Source: Mycobacterium sp. 1245805.9
GTDB taxonomy: Bacteria; Actinomycetota; Actinomycetes; Mycobacteriales; Mycobacteriaceae
Length of the DNA stretch: 35,635 bases
NCBI RefSeq assembly: GCF_001672915.1
Contig: NZ_LZKR01000106.1
Coordinates: 1 to 35,635, forward strand
Reading direction: 5' to 3'
Every line of letters begins with the position of its first letter. Position 1 is the first letter of the stretch. The translations under genes were made by a program, and so were the position numbers. The notes under the pieces were generated by a model. The model was not told where the DNA came from and made no database searches. It saw only the letters and a program-made list of their open reading frames with translations. This document shows, piece after piece, positions 15,645-23,528 of the stretch.

Positions 15645-17159
15645 TCAGCTGGTTGATGCGGGCGGTTGCCACCCGTTGAGTGGCAACCGCACCGTGAACT
15701 CCGTGTGACCGGGTGCGCTGTCGACGGTGATCGTCCCGTGGTGCGCCTTGACGACCGCCGAGACGATCGCCAATCCGAGCCCGGTGCTGCCGCCTTTGCG
15801 CGAGCGCGAGGAGTCGCCCCGCGCGAATCGCTCGAACACCTCGGACTGCAGCCCCGCCGGAATGCCGGGGCCGTTGTCGATGACCGACAGCACGGTCTGC
15901 GTCGGGTCGGTGCTCAACCGGGTCGTCACGACGGTGCCGGGCGCGGTGTGGACGCGCGCGTTGGCCAGCAGGTTCGTCAGCACCTGCTGCAGCCGCGCCG
16001 CATCACCGGTGACGACCACCGGTTCCTCCGGCAGGTCCAGCTCCCACTGGTGTTCCGGCCCGGCGACGTGGGCGTCGCTGACGGCGTCGACCGCCAGCCG
16101 CGACAGATCTACCGGTTGGCGTTCCAGCGGCCGGCCCGAGTCCAGGCGGGCGAGCAGCAGCAGGTCCTCGACGAGGCGCGTGATCCGTTCGGTCTCCGAG
16201 GCGACGCGGCTCATCGCGTGCGCGACGGCCTCGCGGTCGTCACCCATGCGCTGGGTGAGCTCGGTGTAGCCGCGGATCGCGGCCAGCGGCGTGCGCAGTT
16301 CATGGCTGGCGTCGGCGACGAACTGGCGAACCCGGGTCTCGCTGGCCTGCCGCGCCGACAGCGCGGCCGCGATGTGGTCGAGCATCCGGTTCAGCGCCGA
16401 CCCGAGCTGGCCGACCTCGGTGGACGGGTTCGCGTCGGACTCGGCCACCCGCACCGGCAACTCGACCTCGCCACGGTCCAGCGGCAGTTCGACGACCTCG
16501 CTCGCGGTTTGCGCGACGCGCCGCAGCGGGGCCAGCGCCCGCCGGATTATGACGACGCCGGCACTGGTCGCGGCGACCAGCGCGATCACCGTGACGATCC
16601 CGAGGATGACCAGCATCCGGATCATGGTGGCGTCGATGTTCGACATCGACAGGCCCGTGACGATGACGTCCCCGCCACTGCGACTCGGGGCGGCGACGAC
16701 GCGGTACCGACCGAGCCCGTCCAGTTGGAGCGTCACCGGCTTGCGGCTGCCGGCGATGTGTTCGAGTTGCGTCTGCGCGGCCTGAGTCAACGAGGCCCGC
16801 GCGCCGTCGCTGGTCAGGTAGCCGGCGTCGACGATCTTCCCGTCGGTGATGACCGCGGCGACCATGCCGGCGGGCTGGCCCGGGGCATCGAGGAACCGCG
16901 GGCCCGGACCCGGCCTGGGATAGAAGTGCGACTCGTGGCGCCAGCCCGGGCGTTTCGGTTCGGGGTACATCAGCGCCGAGCGGTAGGACGTCCCCGCGAG
17001 TTGCCCGTCCAGCTGCGCGACCAGGTGGTGCAGCAAGGCCAGTTCGGTCGCGGCGGTGATGCCGATGCAGACGACGGCGAGTACGACGATCTGGCCGACC
17101 AGCAGCCGGAGCCGAAGTGACCAGACCCGTCGCGTCCTAGCGGGCCGGCTTGAGGACAT
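15645..17159 (-). CDS. tcrY: sensor histidine kinase TcrY
   Basis: A 504-aa membrane histidine kinase. First membrane segment about 17-39, extracytoplasmic sensor region about 40-178, second membrane segment about 181-205, HAMP-like linker, then the phosphoacceptor motif DASHELRTPL with His286. The ATPase part has an N box (LTNLLANARVH), DNGPGIP, and STGLGLAIV. Partner of TcrX. ATG 17159 lies inside the tcrX end (23-bp overlap) and is needed to include the first membrane segment. The last codons contain a perfect hairpin (15662-15690). Matches Rv3764c. Confidence 0.95.
   Translation of the reverse strand: MSSSRPARTRRVWSLRLRLLVGQIVVLAVVCIGITAATELALLHHLVAQLDGQLAGTSYRSALMYPEPKRPGWRHESHFYPRPGPGPRFLDAPGQPAGMVAAVITDGKIVDAGYLTSDGARASLTQAAQTQLEHIAGSRKPVTLQLDGLGRYRVVAAPSRSGGDVIVTGLSMSNIDATMIRMLVILGIVTVIALVAATSAGVVIIRRALAPLRRVAQTASEVVELPLDRGEVELPVRVAESDANPSTEVGQLGSALNRMLDHIAAALSARQASETRVRQFVADASHELRTPLAAIRGYTELTQRMGDDREAVAHAMSRVASETERITRLVEDLLLLARLDSGRPLERQPVDLSRLAVDAVSDAHVAGPEHQWELDLPEEPVVVTGDAARLQQVLTNLLANARVHTAPGTVVTTRLSTDPTQTVLSVIDNGPGIPAGLQSEVFERFARGDSSRSRKGGSTGLGLAIVSAVVKAHHGTITVDSAPGHTEFTVRLPLNGWQPPASTS
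15662..15690. terminator. perfect hairpin inside the 3' end of tcrY
   Basis: GCGGTTGCCAC-CCGTTGA-GTGGCAACCGC is an 11-bp perfect stem with a 7-nt loop, inside the last tcrY codons and 50 bp after the lpqH stop. It could end lpqH transcripts. A weaker 6-bp stem (15612-15630) sits between them. No long T-run follows. Confidence 0.5.
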
Positions 17160-17877
17160 AGCCCGCGCCGCGCAGGGTGTGGATCATGGGTTCGCGACCG
17201 TTGTCGATCTTCTTGCGCAGGTAGGAGATGTAGAGCTCGACGATGTTCGACCGCCCGCCGAAGTCGTAGCTCCACACCCGGTCCAGGATTTGGGCCTTGC
17301 TCAGCACCCGCTTGGAGTTGCGCATCATGAACCGCAGCAGCTCGAACTCGGTGGAGGTCAACGAGATTGGTTCGCCCGCGCGGGTCACCTCGTGGCTGTC
17401 CTCGTCCAGCACCAGGTCCCCGACCACCAGCTGCGCCCCGCTGTCCACGGTCGTCACCCCGGTGCGGCGAAGCAGCGCCCGCAGCCGCAGCACAACCTCT
17501 TCGATGCTGAAGGGTTTGGTCACATAGTCGTCGCCGCCGGCGGTCAGCCCGGCGATGCGGTCTTCGACCGCGTCCTTGGCCGTCAGCAGCAGCACCGGCA
17601 GCTGAGGATTGTCCTCGCGCAGCTTGTGCAACACGTCCAGGCCGCTCATGTCCGGCAGCATCACGTCGAGGACGACGACGTCGGGTCGCTGGGCCCTGGC
17701 CGCGGCGATCGCCGATGCCCCGTCACCCGCGGTGGAGATGGTCCATCCCTCGTATCGCAGCGCCATGGAAACCATTTCGGCCAACACCGCTTCGTCGTCA
17801 ACGACGAGGACATTGATCGGGTTGCCGTCGGCGCGGCACATGACAACCCGCTCTACCGAGGCCCGGGATTGCGTCAC
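17137..17877 (-). CDS. tcrX: DNA-binding response regulator TcrX (OmpR family)
   Basis: A 246-aa response regulator. The receiver domain has VVDDE at 25-29, phosphoacceptor Asp71 in VVVLDVMLPDMSG, and Lys121 in YVTKPF. The C-terminal winged helix shows STEFELLRFMM and VELYISYLRKKID, with RGAGYVLKP at the end. It pairs with TcrY, which overlaps its 3' end. GTG 17877 is preceded at 7 nt by GATACT, which fits a leaderless transcript. An internal ATG at 17841 would give 234 aa, the length I recall for the M. tuberculosis protein, so the start is open. Confidence 0.95.
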   Translation of the reverse strand: MTQSRASVERVVMCRADGNPINVLVVDDEAVLAEMVSMALRYEGWTISTAGDGASAIAAARAQRPDVVVLDVMLPDMSGLDVLHKLREDNPQLPVLLLTAKDAVEDRIAGLTAGGDDYVTKPFSIEEVVLRLRALLRRTGVTTVDSGAQLVVGDLVLDEDSHEVTRAGEPISLTSTEFELLRFMMRNSKRVLSKAQILDRVWSYDFGGRSNIVELYISYLRKKIDNGREPMIHTLRGAGYVLKPAR

Positions 17878-17884
17878 AGGTTCC

Positions 17885-17890
17885 AGTATC
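17885..17890 (-). promoter_or_regulatory. -10-like box of tcrXY
   Basis: GATACT on the minus strand, 7 nt before GTG 17877. It supports that start and a leaderless tcrXY mRNA. Confidence 0.35.
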
Positions 17891-17941
17891 CGCGCCCGGC
17901 TGAGGCAACGCTATGGCATTCCTTTGTGTCACCTGTGAAAA

Positions 17942-17972
17942 GATCGCGTGACTGGCGGGCAGTCACGCGATC
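17942..17972 (-). terminator. intrinsic terminator downstream of small DUF6131-like gene
   Basis: GATCGCGTGACTG with a perfect 13-bp complement around a 5-nt loop. Read on the minus strand it is followed by TTTT. It lies 18 bp after the stop of the gene at 17991-18146 and upstream of tcrX. Confidence 0.75.
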
Positions 17973-17990
17973 CGGTGTTCCACGGGGTGC

Positions 17991-18146
17991 CTAGTACCAA
18001 TACCGCCTGCCCGCGACCGGCCGGCCGACGGAGCCCATGATCCACAGCACCGCGCCGATGACGAGCACGACGATGCCGATCTCCCACAACAGCGGGAGGC
18101 TAAACACAAACCCGAGAATGAGTAGCACTACGCCGAGGATGATCAT
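17991..18146 (-). CDS. small membrane protein (DUF6131-like)
   Basis: A 51-aa protein, MIILGVVLLILGFVF followed by SLPLLWEIGIVVLVIGAVLW, so two membrane segments joined by a short turn, and a basic aromatic tail ending RRYWY. ATG 18146 follows AAGGAAG at a good distance, and a strong terminator follows the stop. It resembles the tiny actinobacterial DUF6131 proteins of unknown function. Transcribed alone on the minus strand. Confidence 0.75.
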   Translation of the reverse strand: MIILGVVLLILGFVFSLPLLWEIGIVVLVIGAVLWIMGSVGRPVAGRRYWY

Positions 18147-18194
18147 GACAACTTCCTTTTTTGTGAGGGGTCTACGTTCTTTCGCGGCCGTTTA

Positions 18195-18428
18195 CTAGAC
18201 CACTGCTAGACCACTGGGCATTGAACTGGGCTGCGGGACATGGCAATCCTTGACTTTTGGATTGACGCCCGCGTAATTCAGCGGACCGGCGATGACCGTC
18301 AACGCGATGTTTCCCGCGGTGACACAGTTCGTTGCGCCGCCCTTGAAGTAGTCGCGCTGAAAAGCCGCGAAGACTCCGATGAGCAACCAGATCAGGACAA
18401 TCCCGCCGATCACTCCGCGACCACCCAT
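18195..18428 (-). CDS. small membrane-anchored protein of unknown function
   Basis: A 77-aa protein beginning MGGRGVIGGIVLIWLLIGVFAAFQRDYF, one N-terminal membrane segment, then an exported-looking part with two Cys (TNCVTAGN and KDCHVPQ) that could form a bridge. ATG 18428 follows GGAGG closely. An upstream in-frame extension lacks coding character. Neighbours the DUF6131-like gene on the same strand, 48 bp apart, so possibly co-transcribed. I do not recognise the family. Confidence 0.65.
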   Translation of the reverse strand: MGGRGVIGGIVLIWLLIGVFAAFQRDYFKGGATNCVTAGNIALTVIAGPLNYAGVNPKVKDCHVPQPSSMPSGLAVV

Positions 18429-18490
18429 GGTGACCTCCGTTGTGTTCGAGAAAAATCTCGTGGACCTAGCGTTACCCGTTGGACTTACGT

Positions 18491-18901
18491 CTAAACGTGG
18501 TCGGCGAGCCAGGCCTCGGCGCGTCTCTTGGAAGCCCGTGAAAGCCACGCGTCCTGAATCAGCTCCGCGAGTTCGGTCCTGGTGATCTCGGCCAATCGGC
18601 CGGCCCGCACCAGCACCGAGGGATGTCCGTCGAAATGGCTCGTGGTGAAGAACGGCGACGCGGGATCCTGGACGAGCGCGAGCTTGTCGCTTTCCGACTC
18701 CACCCACAGCATGATCACGTCGCCGTAGCGTTCGCCCGTGTCCGGATCCGTCGCGTCGGGCTGCGGAGTGCGGAAGAACACGAACGACTTTCCGCCCACC
18801 TGATAGATGGGGTTGCCCTTCGGGCCCTCCAAGCGTTTGACGTGTGGCATCGCCGCGGCGATCCGATGCACGTCGCTCACCCGGGCCGGCCGATCAGCCA
18901 T
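18491..18901 (-). CDS. MmcQ/YjbR family protein
   Basis: A 136-aa protein with the MmcQ/YjbR-like (PF04237) layout: HRIAAAMPHVKRLEGPKGNPIYQVGGKSFVFF in the first half, then MLWVESESDKLALVQDPASPFFTTSHFDGHPSVLVRAG, and a C-terminal EITRTELAELIQDAWLSRASKR helix. The fold is CyaY-like and thought to bind DNA, but the function is unknown. ATG 18901 is 7 nt after a TAACCT box, so the mRNA may be leaderless. Divergent from the GH25-like gene. Confidence 0.8.
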   Translation of the reverse strand: MADRPARVSDVHRIAAAMPHVKRLEGPKGNPIYQVGGKSFVFFRTPQPDATDPDTGERYGDVIMLWVESESDKLALVQDPASPFFTTSHFDGHPSVLVRAGRLAEITRTELAELIQDAWLSRASKRRAEAWLADHV

Positions 18902-18908
18902 AACCGCG

Positions 18909-18914
18909 AGGTTA
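18909..18914 (-). promoter_or_regulatory. -10-like box of MmcQ/YjbR gene
   Basis: TAACCT on the minus strand, 7 nt before ATG 18901; fits a leaderless transcript. Confidence 0.45.
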
Positions 18915-19000
18915 CCGCCATCGGTAGCATGGCGAGTGGGGTTGCGGTGAACGGGGATTGAGATGGATGGCTCTCGGCTGAGCTCTCGAGGCGCTGCGCC

Positions 19001-19843
19001 GTGACCGACACCCTGTTCGCCGACGTCTCGGAATTCCAAGTGCCCGTGGACGATTCCTACCCGTACCGGGTGCTTTCCATCCGTGTCTGCGACGGCACCT
19101 ATCGAGATCACAACTTCGCGGCCAACTACGCATGGATGCGCGCGGCTTTGGACAGCGGACGCCTGACCTTCGGGATCGTTTACACCTACGCGCGGCCGAA
19201 CTGGCTGGACAATGCCAACACCGTGCGCTCGATGATCGACGCCGCGGGCGGATTGCACCCGCGGGTCGCGCTGATGCTCGACGTCGAGGCCGGCGGCAAC
19301 CCGCCGGGCGACGGCTCGAGCTGGATCAACAGCCTGTACTGGAACCTGGCCGACTACGCCGGTTCTGCGGCGCGGATCATCGGGTACGCCAACGCTTATG
19401 ACTTCTACAACATGTGGCGCACGCGGCCCGCGGGCTTACGGGTCATCGGGGCCGGCTACGGGTCCAACCCGAACCTTCCGGGTCAGGTCGCGCACCAGTA
19501 CACCGACGGCACGGGCTACAGCCCCAACCTGCCGCAGGGGTGTCCACCGTTCGGCCATTGCGACATGAACTCCGCCGACGGGCTGACACCGCAAGAGTTC
19601 GCCGCCGCGTGCGGCATCAGTACGAACGGAGGATGGTTGATGGCGCTCACCGACGACGAACAAGCCGAACTGCTGGGCAAGGTCCGCGACATCTGGGACC
19701 AGCTGCGAGGGCCCGGCGGCGCGGGCTGGCCGCAACTCGGTCAGAACAGCCAGGGCCAGGACCTGACACCGGTCGACGCGATCGCGGCGATCAAGCGCGA
19801 TGTGGAAAGCTCCCAGCCCTCGAGACAGGTTCCGGCCCAATAG
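19001..19843 (+). CDS. GH25-like glycoside hydrolase, phage-lysin type
   Basis: A 280-aa protein without a signal peptide. The N-terminal part fits a GH25 muramidase barrel: FADVSEFQ with Asp8, ALMLDVEAGG with Asp94 and Glu96, and a late HQYTDGTGY strand. The C-terminal 50 residues (ALTDDEQAELLGKVRDIWDQLRGPGG) resemble the tail seen in mycobacteriophage lysins and related proteins. This suggests a domesticated phage gene or a cell-wall hydrolase exported by another route. Start GTG 19001 with GAGG upstream. It ends 12 bp before the convergent methyltransferase gene. No other phage genes are seen nearby. Confidence 0.7.
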   Translation: MTDTLFADVSEFQVPVDDSYPYRVLSIRVCDGTYRDHNFAANYAWMRAALDSGRLTFGIVYTYARPNWLDNANTVRSMIDAAGGLHPRVALMLDVEAGGNPPGDGSSWINSLYWNLADYAGSAARIIGYANAYDFYNMWRTRPAGLRVIGAGYGSNPNLPGQVAHQYTDGTGYSPNLPQGCPPFGHCDMNSADGLTPQEFAAACGISTNGGWLMALTDDEQAELLGKVRDIWDQLRGPGGAGWPQLGQNSQGQDLTPVDAIAAIKRDVESSQPSRQVPAQ

Positions 19844-19855
19844 GGTTCGGCGCGT

Positions 19856-20800
19856 TCAGTCGGCCCGCCGCTGCGCCGACACGTAGAGGGTGGGCGGCAT
19901 GACGTGCGCCGCGTCCTGCGGGACGCTGCGGTCGTAGCGGGCCATCAGCTCCGCGAAGGTTGCTGTCGACACATCCCAGCCGTGCTCGCGCAGCCATGCG
20001 TCGACGGGCGTGCGCTCCTCCGGGTACCACAGGTCGTCGAAGTCGGTGATCTCAGCGTCGACCAGCCTGGCCGCCGCGGCCCGCATGCGCTGCATGTCCT
20101 CGCGCTGCCGCCGAACGAGCTCGGGATCGGTGAAGCCGGCGCCGGGGACGTTGGAGGCGAGCCAGCTACCCTGCGCGCTGAGCGCATGTATGCGCTCGAA
20201 CAACAGGTCCTGAGCCTGCGCCGGCAGGTAACGGACGAGGCCCTCGGCCGACCAGGCCGCCGGCCGTGATGCGTCGAACCCGGCCTCCTGCAACGCCTTT
20301 GGCCAATCCTGGCGCAGGTCGATCGCCACGTTAACCAGCCGCGCGTTCGGCTGCGCGCCGTGCTCGCGCAACGTGTTGGACTTGAACTCCAGCACCTTGG
20401 GCTGGTCCAGCTCGTACACGACGGTGCCGTCGGGCCAGGGCAGCCGCCAGGTGCGCGCGTCCAGGCCGGCGGCCAGGATCACCACCTGGCGAACGCCGGC
20501 GTCGGCTGCGCCCATGAAGAATTCGTCGAAAAACGCTGTGCGCGTGGCCATGAAGTCGATCATCAGCTGTATCCGCGACCGAACCTCCGGTTCGAGCTCG
20601 ACGGCCTTGGCCAGCAGCTTGGGGTCGGCGTAGATGCTCCACATCCCCTCGCCCGCGGCGTCGACGAACACGCGCGCGAACGGGTCGTTGATGAGGGGGT
20701 TCTCGCTCTCGGTCTCGGCGGCACGCGCCGCTGCGACACCCAGCGCGGTCGCTCCCACGCTTTGGGTGATGTCCCAGGAATCGTTGTCGGTACGCGGCAT
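19856..20800 (-). CDS. class I SAM-dependent methyltransferase, TIGR00027/LCMT-like
   Basis: A 314-aa protein of the large mycobacterial family of putative SAM methyltransferases. [18 protein letters not shown] at the N-terminus, [18 protein letters not shown] in the SAM-binding region (about 108-125), [13 protein letters not shown] after strand 2 and AEGLVRYLP later are diagnostic. ATG 20800 follows GGGAGGGAAACCGCG; the length equals that I recall for Rv3767c. The frame extends upstream to 20842, but without a ribosome site. Substrate unknown. Confidence 0.92.
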   Translation of the reverse strand: MPRTDNDSWDITQSVGATALGVAAARAAETESENPLINDPFARVFVDAAGEGMWSIYADPKLLAKAVELEPEVRSRIQLMIDFMATRTAFFDEFFMGAADAGVRQVVILAAGLDARTWRLPWPDGTVVYELDQPKVLEFKSNTLREHGAQPNARLVNVAIDLRQDWPKALQEAGFDASRPAAWSAEGLVRYLPAQAQDLLFERIHALSAQGSWLASNVPGAGFTDPELVRRQREDMQRMRAAAARLVDAEITDFDDLWYPEERTPVDAWLREHGWDVSTATFAELMARYDRSVPQDAAHVMPPTLYVSAQRRAD

Positions 20801-20888
20801 CGCGGTTTCCCTCCCAGCCCGAAGTTCGTTAGTTGTCCACACTATTGTTCCAGGCTCCGGCGGCGCCGGCCGCTCGTCGCCGGTGACC

Positions 20889-20894
20889 TACGCT
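20889..20894 (+). promoter_or_regulatory. -10-like box of SnoaL-APH pair
   Basis: TACGCT, 6 nt before ATG 20901; fits a leaderless transcript. Confidence 0.5.
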
Positions 20895-20900
20895 TCTCCC

Positions 20901-21248
20901 ATGACACGCACGCCGCAGGAAATATTTGCCCACCATGGGCAGGCGCTCGGCGCCGGCGACCTGGACGAGATCGTCGCCGACTACGCCGAGGATTCCGTGG
21001 TCATCACCCCGGCCGGCGCAGCGCGCGGCAGGGACGGCGTACGTGGGGTGTTCGCGAAATTGCTCGACGACCTGCCCGAGGCAGCGTGGGACCTCAAGAA
21101 CCAGGTCTTCGAGGGCGACGTGCTGTTCCTCGAGTGGGCCGCCGATTCGGCCCGAAATCGGGTCGACGACGGCGTCGACACCTTCGTCTTCCGCAACGGC
21201 ATGATCTGGGCCCAGACCGTTCGCTACACCCCGCGGCCCAAGGGCTGA
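20901..21248 (+). CDS. SnoaL-like / NTF2-fold protein
   Basis: A 115-aa protein: helix EIFAHHGQALGAGDLDEIVADYAEDSVVITPAGAARG, then beta-rich DGVRGVFAKLL and a final VDTFVFRNGMIWAQTVRYTPRPKG. This is the SnoaL/DUF4440-type NTF2 fold, used as an isomerase, cyclase or accessory subunit. It likely corresponds to Rv3768. Its stop is 2 nt before the GTG of the APH-family gene at 21251, so the two are translated together and may work as partners. No catalytic residues can be assigned. Confidence 0.78.
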   Translation: MTRTPQEIFAHHGQALGAGDLDEIVADYAEDSVVITPAGAARGRDGVRGVFAKLLDDLPEAAWDLKNQVFEGDVLFLEWAADSARNRVDDGVDTFVFRNGMIWAQTVRYTPRPKG

Positions 21249-21250
21249 AC

Positions 21251-22297
21251 GTGGATTCCGTCGACTTCGAAGCCGTCGCGAAATGGATGTCCGGGCAGGG
21301 GCTCGGTGAGGGCCCGATCGAGGACGTCGCCACCGTCACCGGCGGAACCCAGAACGTCATGCTGCGATTCACCCGGGCCGGGCGCCCCTACGTGCTGCGG
21401 CGCGGACCACGACACCTGCGCCCGCGCAGCAACAGCGTGATCCTGCGCGAGACGAAAGTCCTTGCGGCGCTGGCCGGTTCCGATGTGCCGCACCCGCACC
21501 TGATCGCCACCTGCGACGACACCAGCGTTCTCGGCCCCCCAGGTGAAGGGGCCGTCTTCTACCTGATGGAGCCGGTCGACGGGTTCAACGCCGGTGAAGG
21601 GCTGCCGCCGCTGCACGCCGGCGACGCCAGCGTGCGGTTCGGGATGGGGCTGTCGATGGCCGACGCGCTGGCGAGGCTCGGCGCCGTCGACCACGTCGCC
21701 GTAGGCCTGGCCGACTTCGGCAAGCCGGAGGGCTTCCTGGAGCGTCAGGTGCCGCGCTGGCTTTCCGAGCTGGACTCCTACAGCGAGTACGACGGCTACC
21801 CCGGGCCCGACATCCCGGGGATCGAGGAAGTCTCCGCCTGGCTGGAGCGCCGCCGACCGACGACCTGGACCCCCGGCATCATGCACGGCGACTACCACGC
21901 CGCCAACGTGATGTTTTCCCGCACCGGACCCGAGGTGGTCGCCATCGTCGACTGGGAGATGTGCACGATCGGGGATCCGCTGCTCGACCTGGGCTGGCTG
22001 CTGGCGACCTGGCGCCAGCCCGACGGGTCCAGCGTGTTCAGCCACGCCCTGGGCGGCCAGGACGGCCTGGCCAGCACCGACGACCTGTTCCAGCGGTACG
22101 CAGCCAACACCACCCGCGACTTGTCGAACATCACCTGGTACACCGTGCTGGCCTGCTTCAAGCTCGGCATCGTCATCGAGGGGACGCTGGCCCGGGCCTG
22201 CGCGGGCAAGGCCGAAAAGGAGGTCGGCGACCAGCTGCACGCCGGCACGGTGCACCTGTTCGAGCGGGCGCTCACGCTCATCGGCGACAAATCCTGA
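21251..22297 (+). CDS. APH-fold phosphotransferase (third paralogue in window)
   Basis: A 348-aa APH-fold protein. Gly-loop region TGGTQNVMLRF, ATP region YVLRRGP, catalytic loop IMHGDYHAANVMF with Asp214, metal site IVDWEMCTIGDPLLDLGW with Asp234. It is close in layout to the gene at 8343 and belongs to the ACAD10/11-associated kinase group. Start GTG 21251 lies 2 nt after the SnoaL-like stop. No acyl-CoA dehydrogenase is adjacent here. Substrate unknown; acyl-CoA-linked by family. Confidence 0.85.
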   Translation: MDSVDFEAVAKWMSGQGLGEGPIEDVATVTGGTQNVMLRFTRAGRPYVLRRGPRHLRPRSNSVILRETKVLAALAGSDVPHPHLIATCDDTSVLGPPGEGAVFYLMEPVDGFNAGEGLPPLHAGDASVRFGMGLSMADALARLGAVDHVAVGLADFGKPEGFLERQVPRWLSELDSYSEYDGYPGPDIPGIEEVSAWLERRRPTTWTPGIMHGDYHAANVMFSRTGPEVVAIVDWEMCTIGDPLLDLGWLLATWRQPDGSSVFSHALGGQDGLASTDDLFQRYAANTTRDLSNITWYTVLACFKLGIVIEGTLARACAGKAEKEVGDQLHAGTVHLFERALTLIGDKS

Positions 22298-22302
22298 CGC
22301 AC

Positions 22303-22308
22303 TAACAT
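22303..22308 (+). promoter_or_regulatory. -10-like box before Pro/Thr-rich membrane protein
   Basis: TAACAT, 8 nt before GTG 22317. Confidence 0.35.
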
Positions 22309-22316
22309 CTCCCTTC

Positions 22317-22826
22317 GTGCCGCCCTACCCCGAGAACCCCGACTACTACTCCGAGTACTCCGAGCCGACCCAGGCCGCCTACGGCGGTTATTACGACGAG
22401 CCGGCCGCCCAGGCGGCCGCGCCACCGACCCCCTGGTACCGCCGCCCGGCGGCGCTGGTGGCGGCCGGCGCGCTCGGAGTGATCGTGCTCGGCCTCGCCG
22501 CGTACGCGGTGGTCAAGCTGGTTGCCGGTTCGCCGTCGCCGGCCCCGACCACCACGACGACGACACCGGCCCCCACCACCACCGCTTCGACGGCGACCAC
22601 CACGACGGAGCCGCCACGCCACCACGGGGGCGGAGGCGGCGTGCCGACGCAGACCGTCACCGAGACCGCCCCGCCGCCGAGCACCGACACCGGAACCCCG
22701 AGCACCGACACTCCGACGACGACGGTTCCGCCGAGCACGGTCACCGTCTCGCCGAGCACCGAAACCAGCACGGTGACCCAGACCGTGACCATCCCACCGC
22801 GTCGGCCGTTCCAACCGCGCCCATAA
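22317..22826 (+). CDS. single-pass membrane protein with Pro/Thr-rich exterior
   Basis: A 169-aa protein. The first 43 residues are Tyr/Glu/Pro-rich and probably cytoplasmic. A membrane segment AALVAAGALGVIVLGLAAYAVVKLVAG spans about 45-71. The rest is a low-complexity Pro/Thr/Ser stretch (TTTTTTPAPTTT, PPSTDTGTPSTD, TVTQTVTIPP) broken by a HHGGGGG run. Such regions are often O-mannosylated in mycobacteria. The base composition is skewed in the repeats. Not a recognised family; possibly a cell-wall spacer or anchor. Lone gene or end of the SnoaL-APH unit (19-bp gap). Confidence 0.7.
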   Translation: MPPYPENPDYYSEYSEPTQAAYGGYYDEPAAQAAAPPTPWYRRPAALVAAGALGVIVLGLAAYAVVKLVAGSPSPAPTTTTTTPAPTTTASTATTTTEPPRHHGGGGGVPTQTVTETAPPPSTDTGTPSTDTPTTTVPPSTVTVSPSTETSTVTQTVTIPPRRPFQPRP

Positions 22827-22852
22827 TCAGGACACGTCGGGGGCCACAGGGC

Positions 22853-22858
22853 TAGCCT
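22853..22858 (+). promoter_or_regulatory. -10-like box before gene at 22865
   Basis: TAGCCT, 6 nt before GTG 22865; fits a leaderless transcript. Confidence 0.45.
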
Positions 22859-22864
22859 CCATGC

Positions 22865-23485
22865 GTGGACGTCGGGGATTCGGTCAGGCGCTCGCTTGAC
22901 CATTGGGAGCGCCGCGATTGGGACGCGGCGATGCTGCACGCCTGCAACGCGGTCGACGGCACCTCGAAGAAGCGCTATCCGCAGCAGGGCGTGGCGACCC
23001 GGTTCAAGCGCACGATCCGGGACTCGCTGGACATCTTCCAGGTGATGGCGGCGCCCGGCATCGACTTCGATCAGAGCCGCTTTCCCATCGCGGTGAAATC
23101 GGACCTGCCCGACGGTCGTCCCGACATCGCCGACGTTCTGTACGGCGTGCACCGCTGGAGCCACGGTCACGAAGACGATCTGCCCGAGGGTTTCGAGCTG
23201 ACCCCGCACGGGCCACGTCCGGCGGGAGTGCAGATCTGGCGAACCGGAAGGATTCAGCTTCCCGCCTCGGCGGTGATCGGCCTGTTGGCGGTCGCGGTGT
23301 TCTCGCCCGAGAACAAGGGTGAGGCCATCCCGGACGGCTACCAGCTCAGCTGGTATCAGCACGTCTTTCATATCTGCATGTGGTGGGGCTGGCAGGACCA
23401 CTTCCGTGAGATCATCGCCACCGCCCAGATCCCGCGGACGACCCTCGACTTCGCCGAGTCCTGGGACGACTGGTCGCCGGTTTAA
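22865..23485 (+). CDS. conserved protein of unknown function
   Basis: A 206-aa soluble protein. Features seen: an N-terminal amphipathic DSVRRSLDHWERRDWDAAMLHACNAVDGTSKKRYP, a central acidic segment, and an aromatic-rich C-terminus YQLSWYQHVFHICMWWGWQDHF. I do not recognise the family. Third-position GC is high throughout, so it is coding. GTG 22865 follows a TAGCCT box at 6 nt. Flanked by the Pro/Thr-rich membrane protein and the acetyltransferase, all on the plus strand with gaps of about 40 bp. Confidence 0.75.
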   Translation: MDVGDSVRRSLDHWERRDWDAAMLHACNAVDGTSKKRYPQQGVATRFKRTIRDSLDIFQVMAAPGIDFDQSRFPIAVKSDLPDGRPDIADVLYGVHRWSHGHEDDLPEGFELTPHGPRPAGVQIWRTGRIQLPASAVIGLLAVAVFSPENKGEAIPDGYQLSWYQHVFHICMWWGWQDHFREIIATAQIPRTTLDFAESWDDWSPV

Positions 23486-23528
23486 AGCCGAAGCCGCCCT
23501 GCGGCTTTGACGATGACAGACTGCTTGC

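Noticed and set aside
15666..17120. 484-aa plus-strand ORF
   Set aside because: Antisense shadow of tcrY with Arg/Gln/Asp-rich low-complexity sequence.
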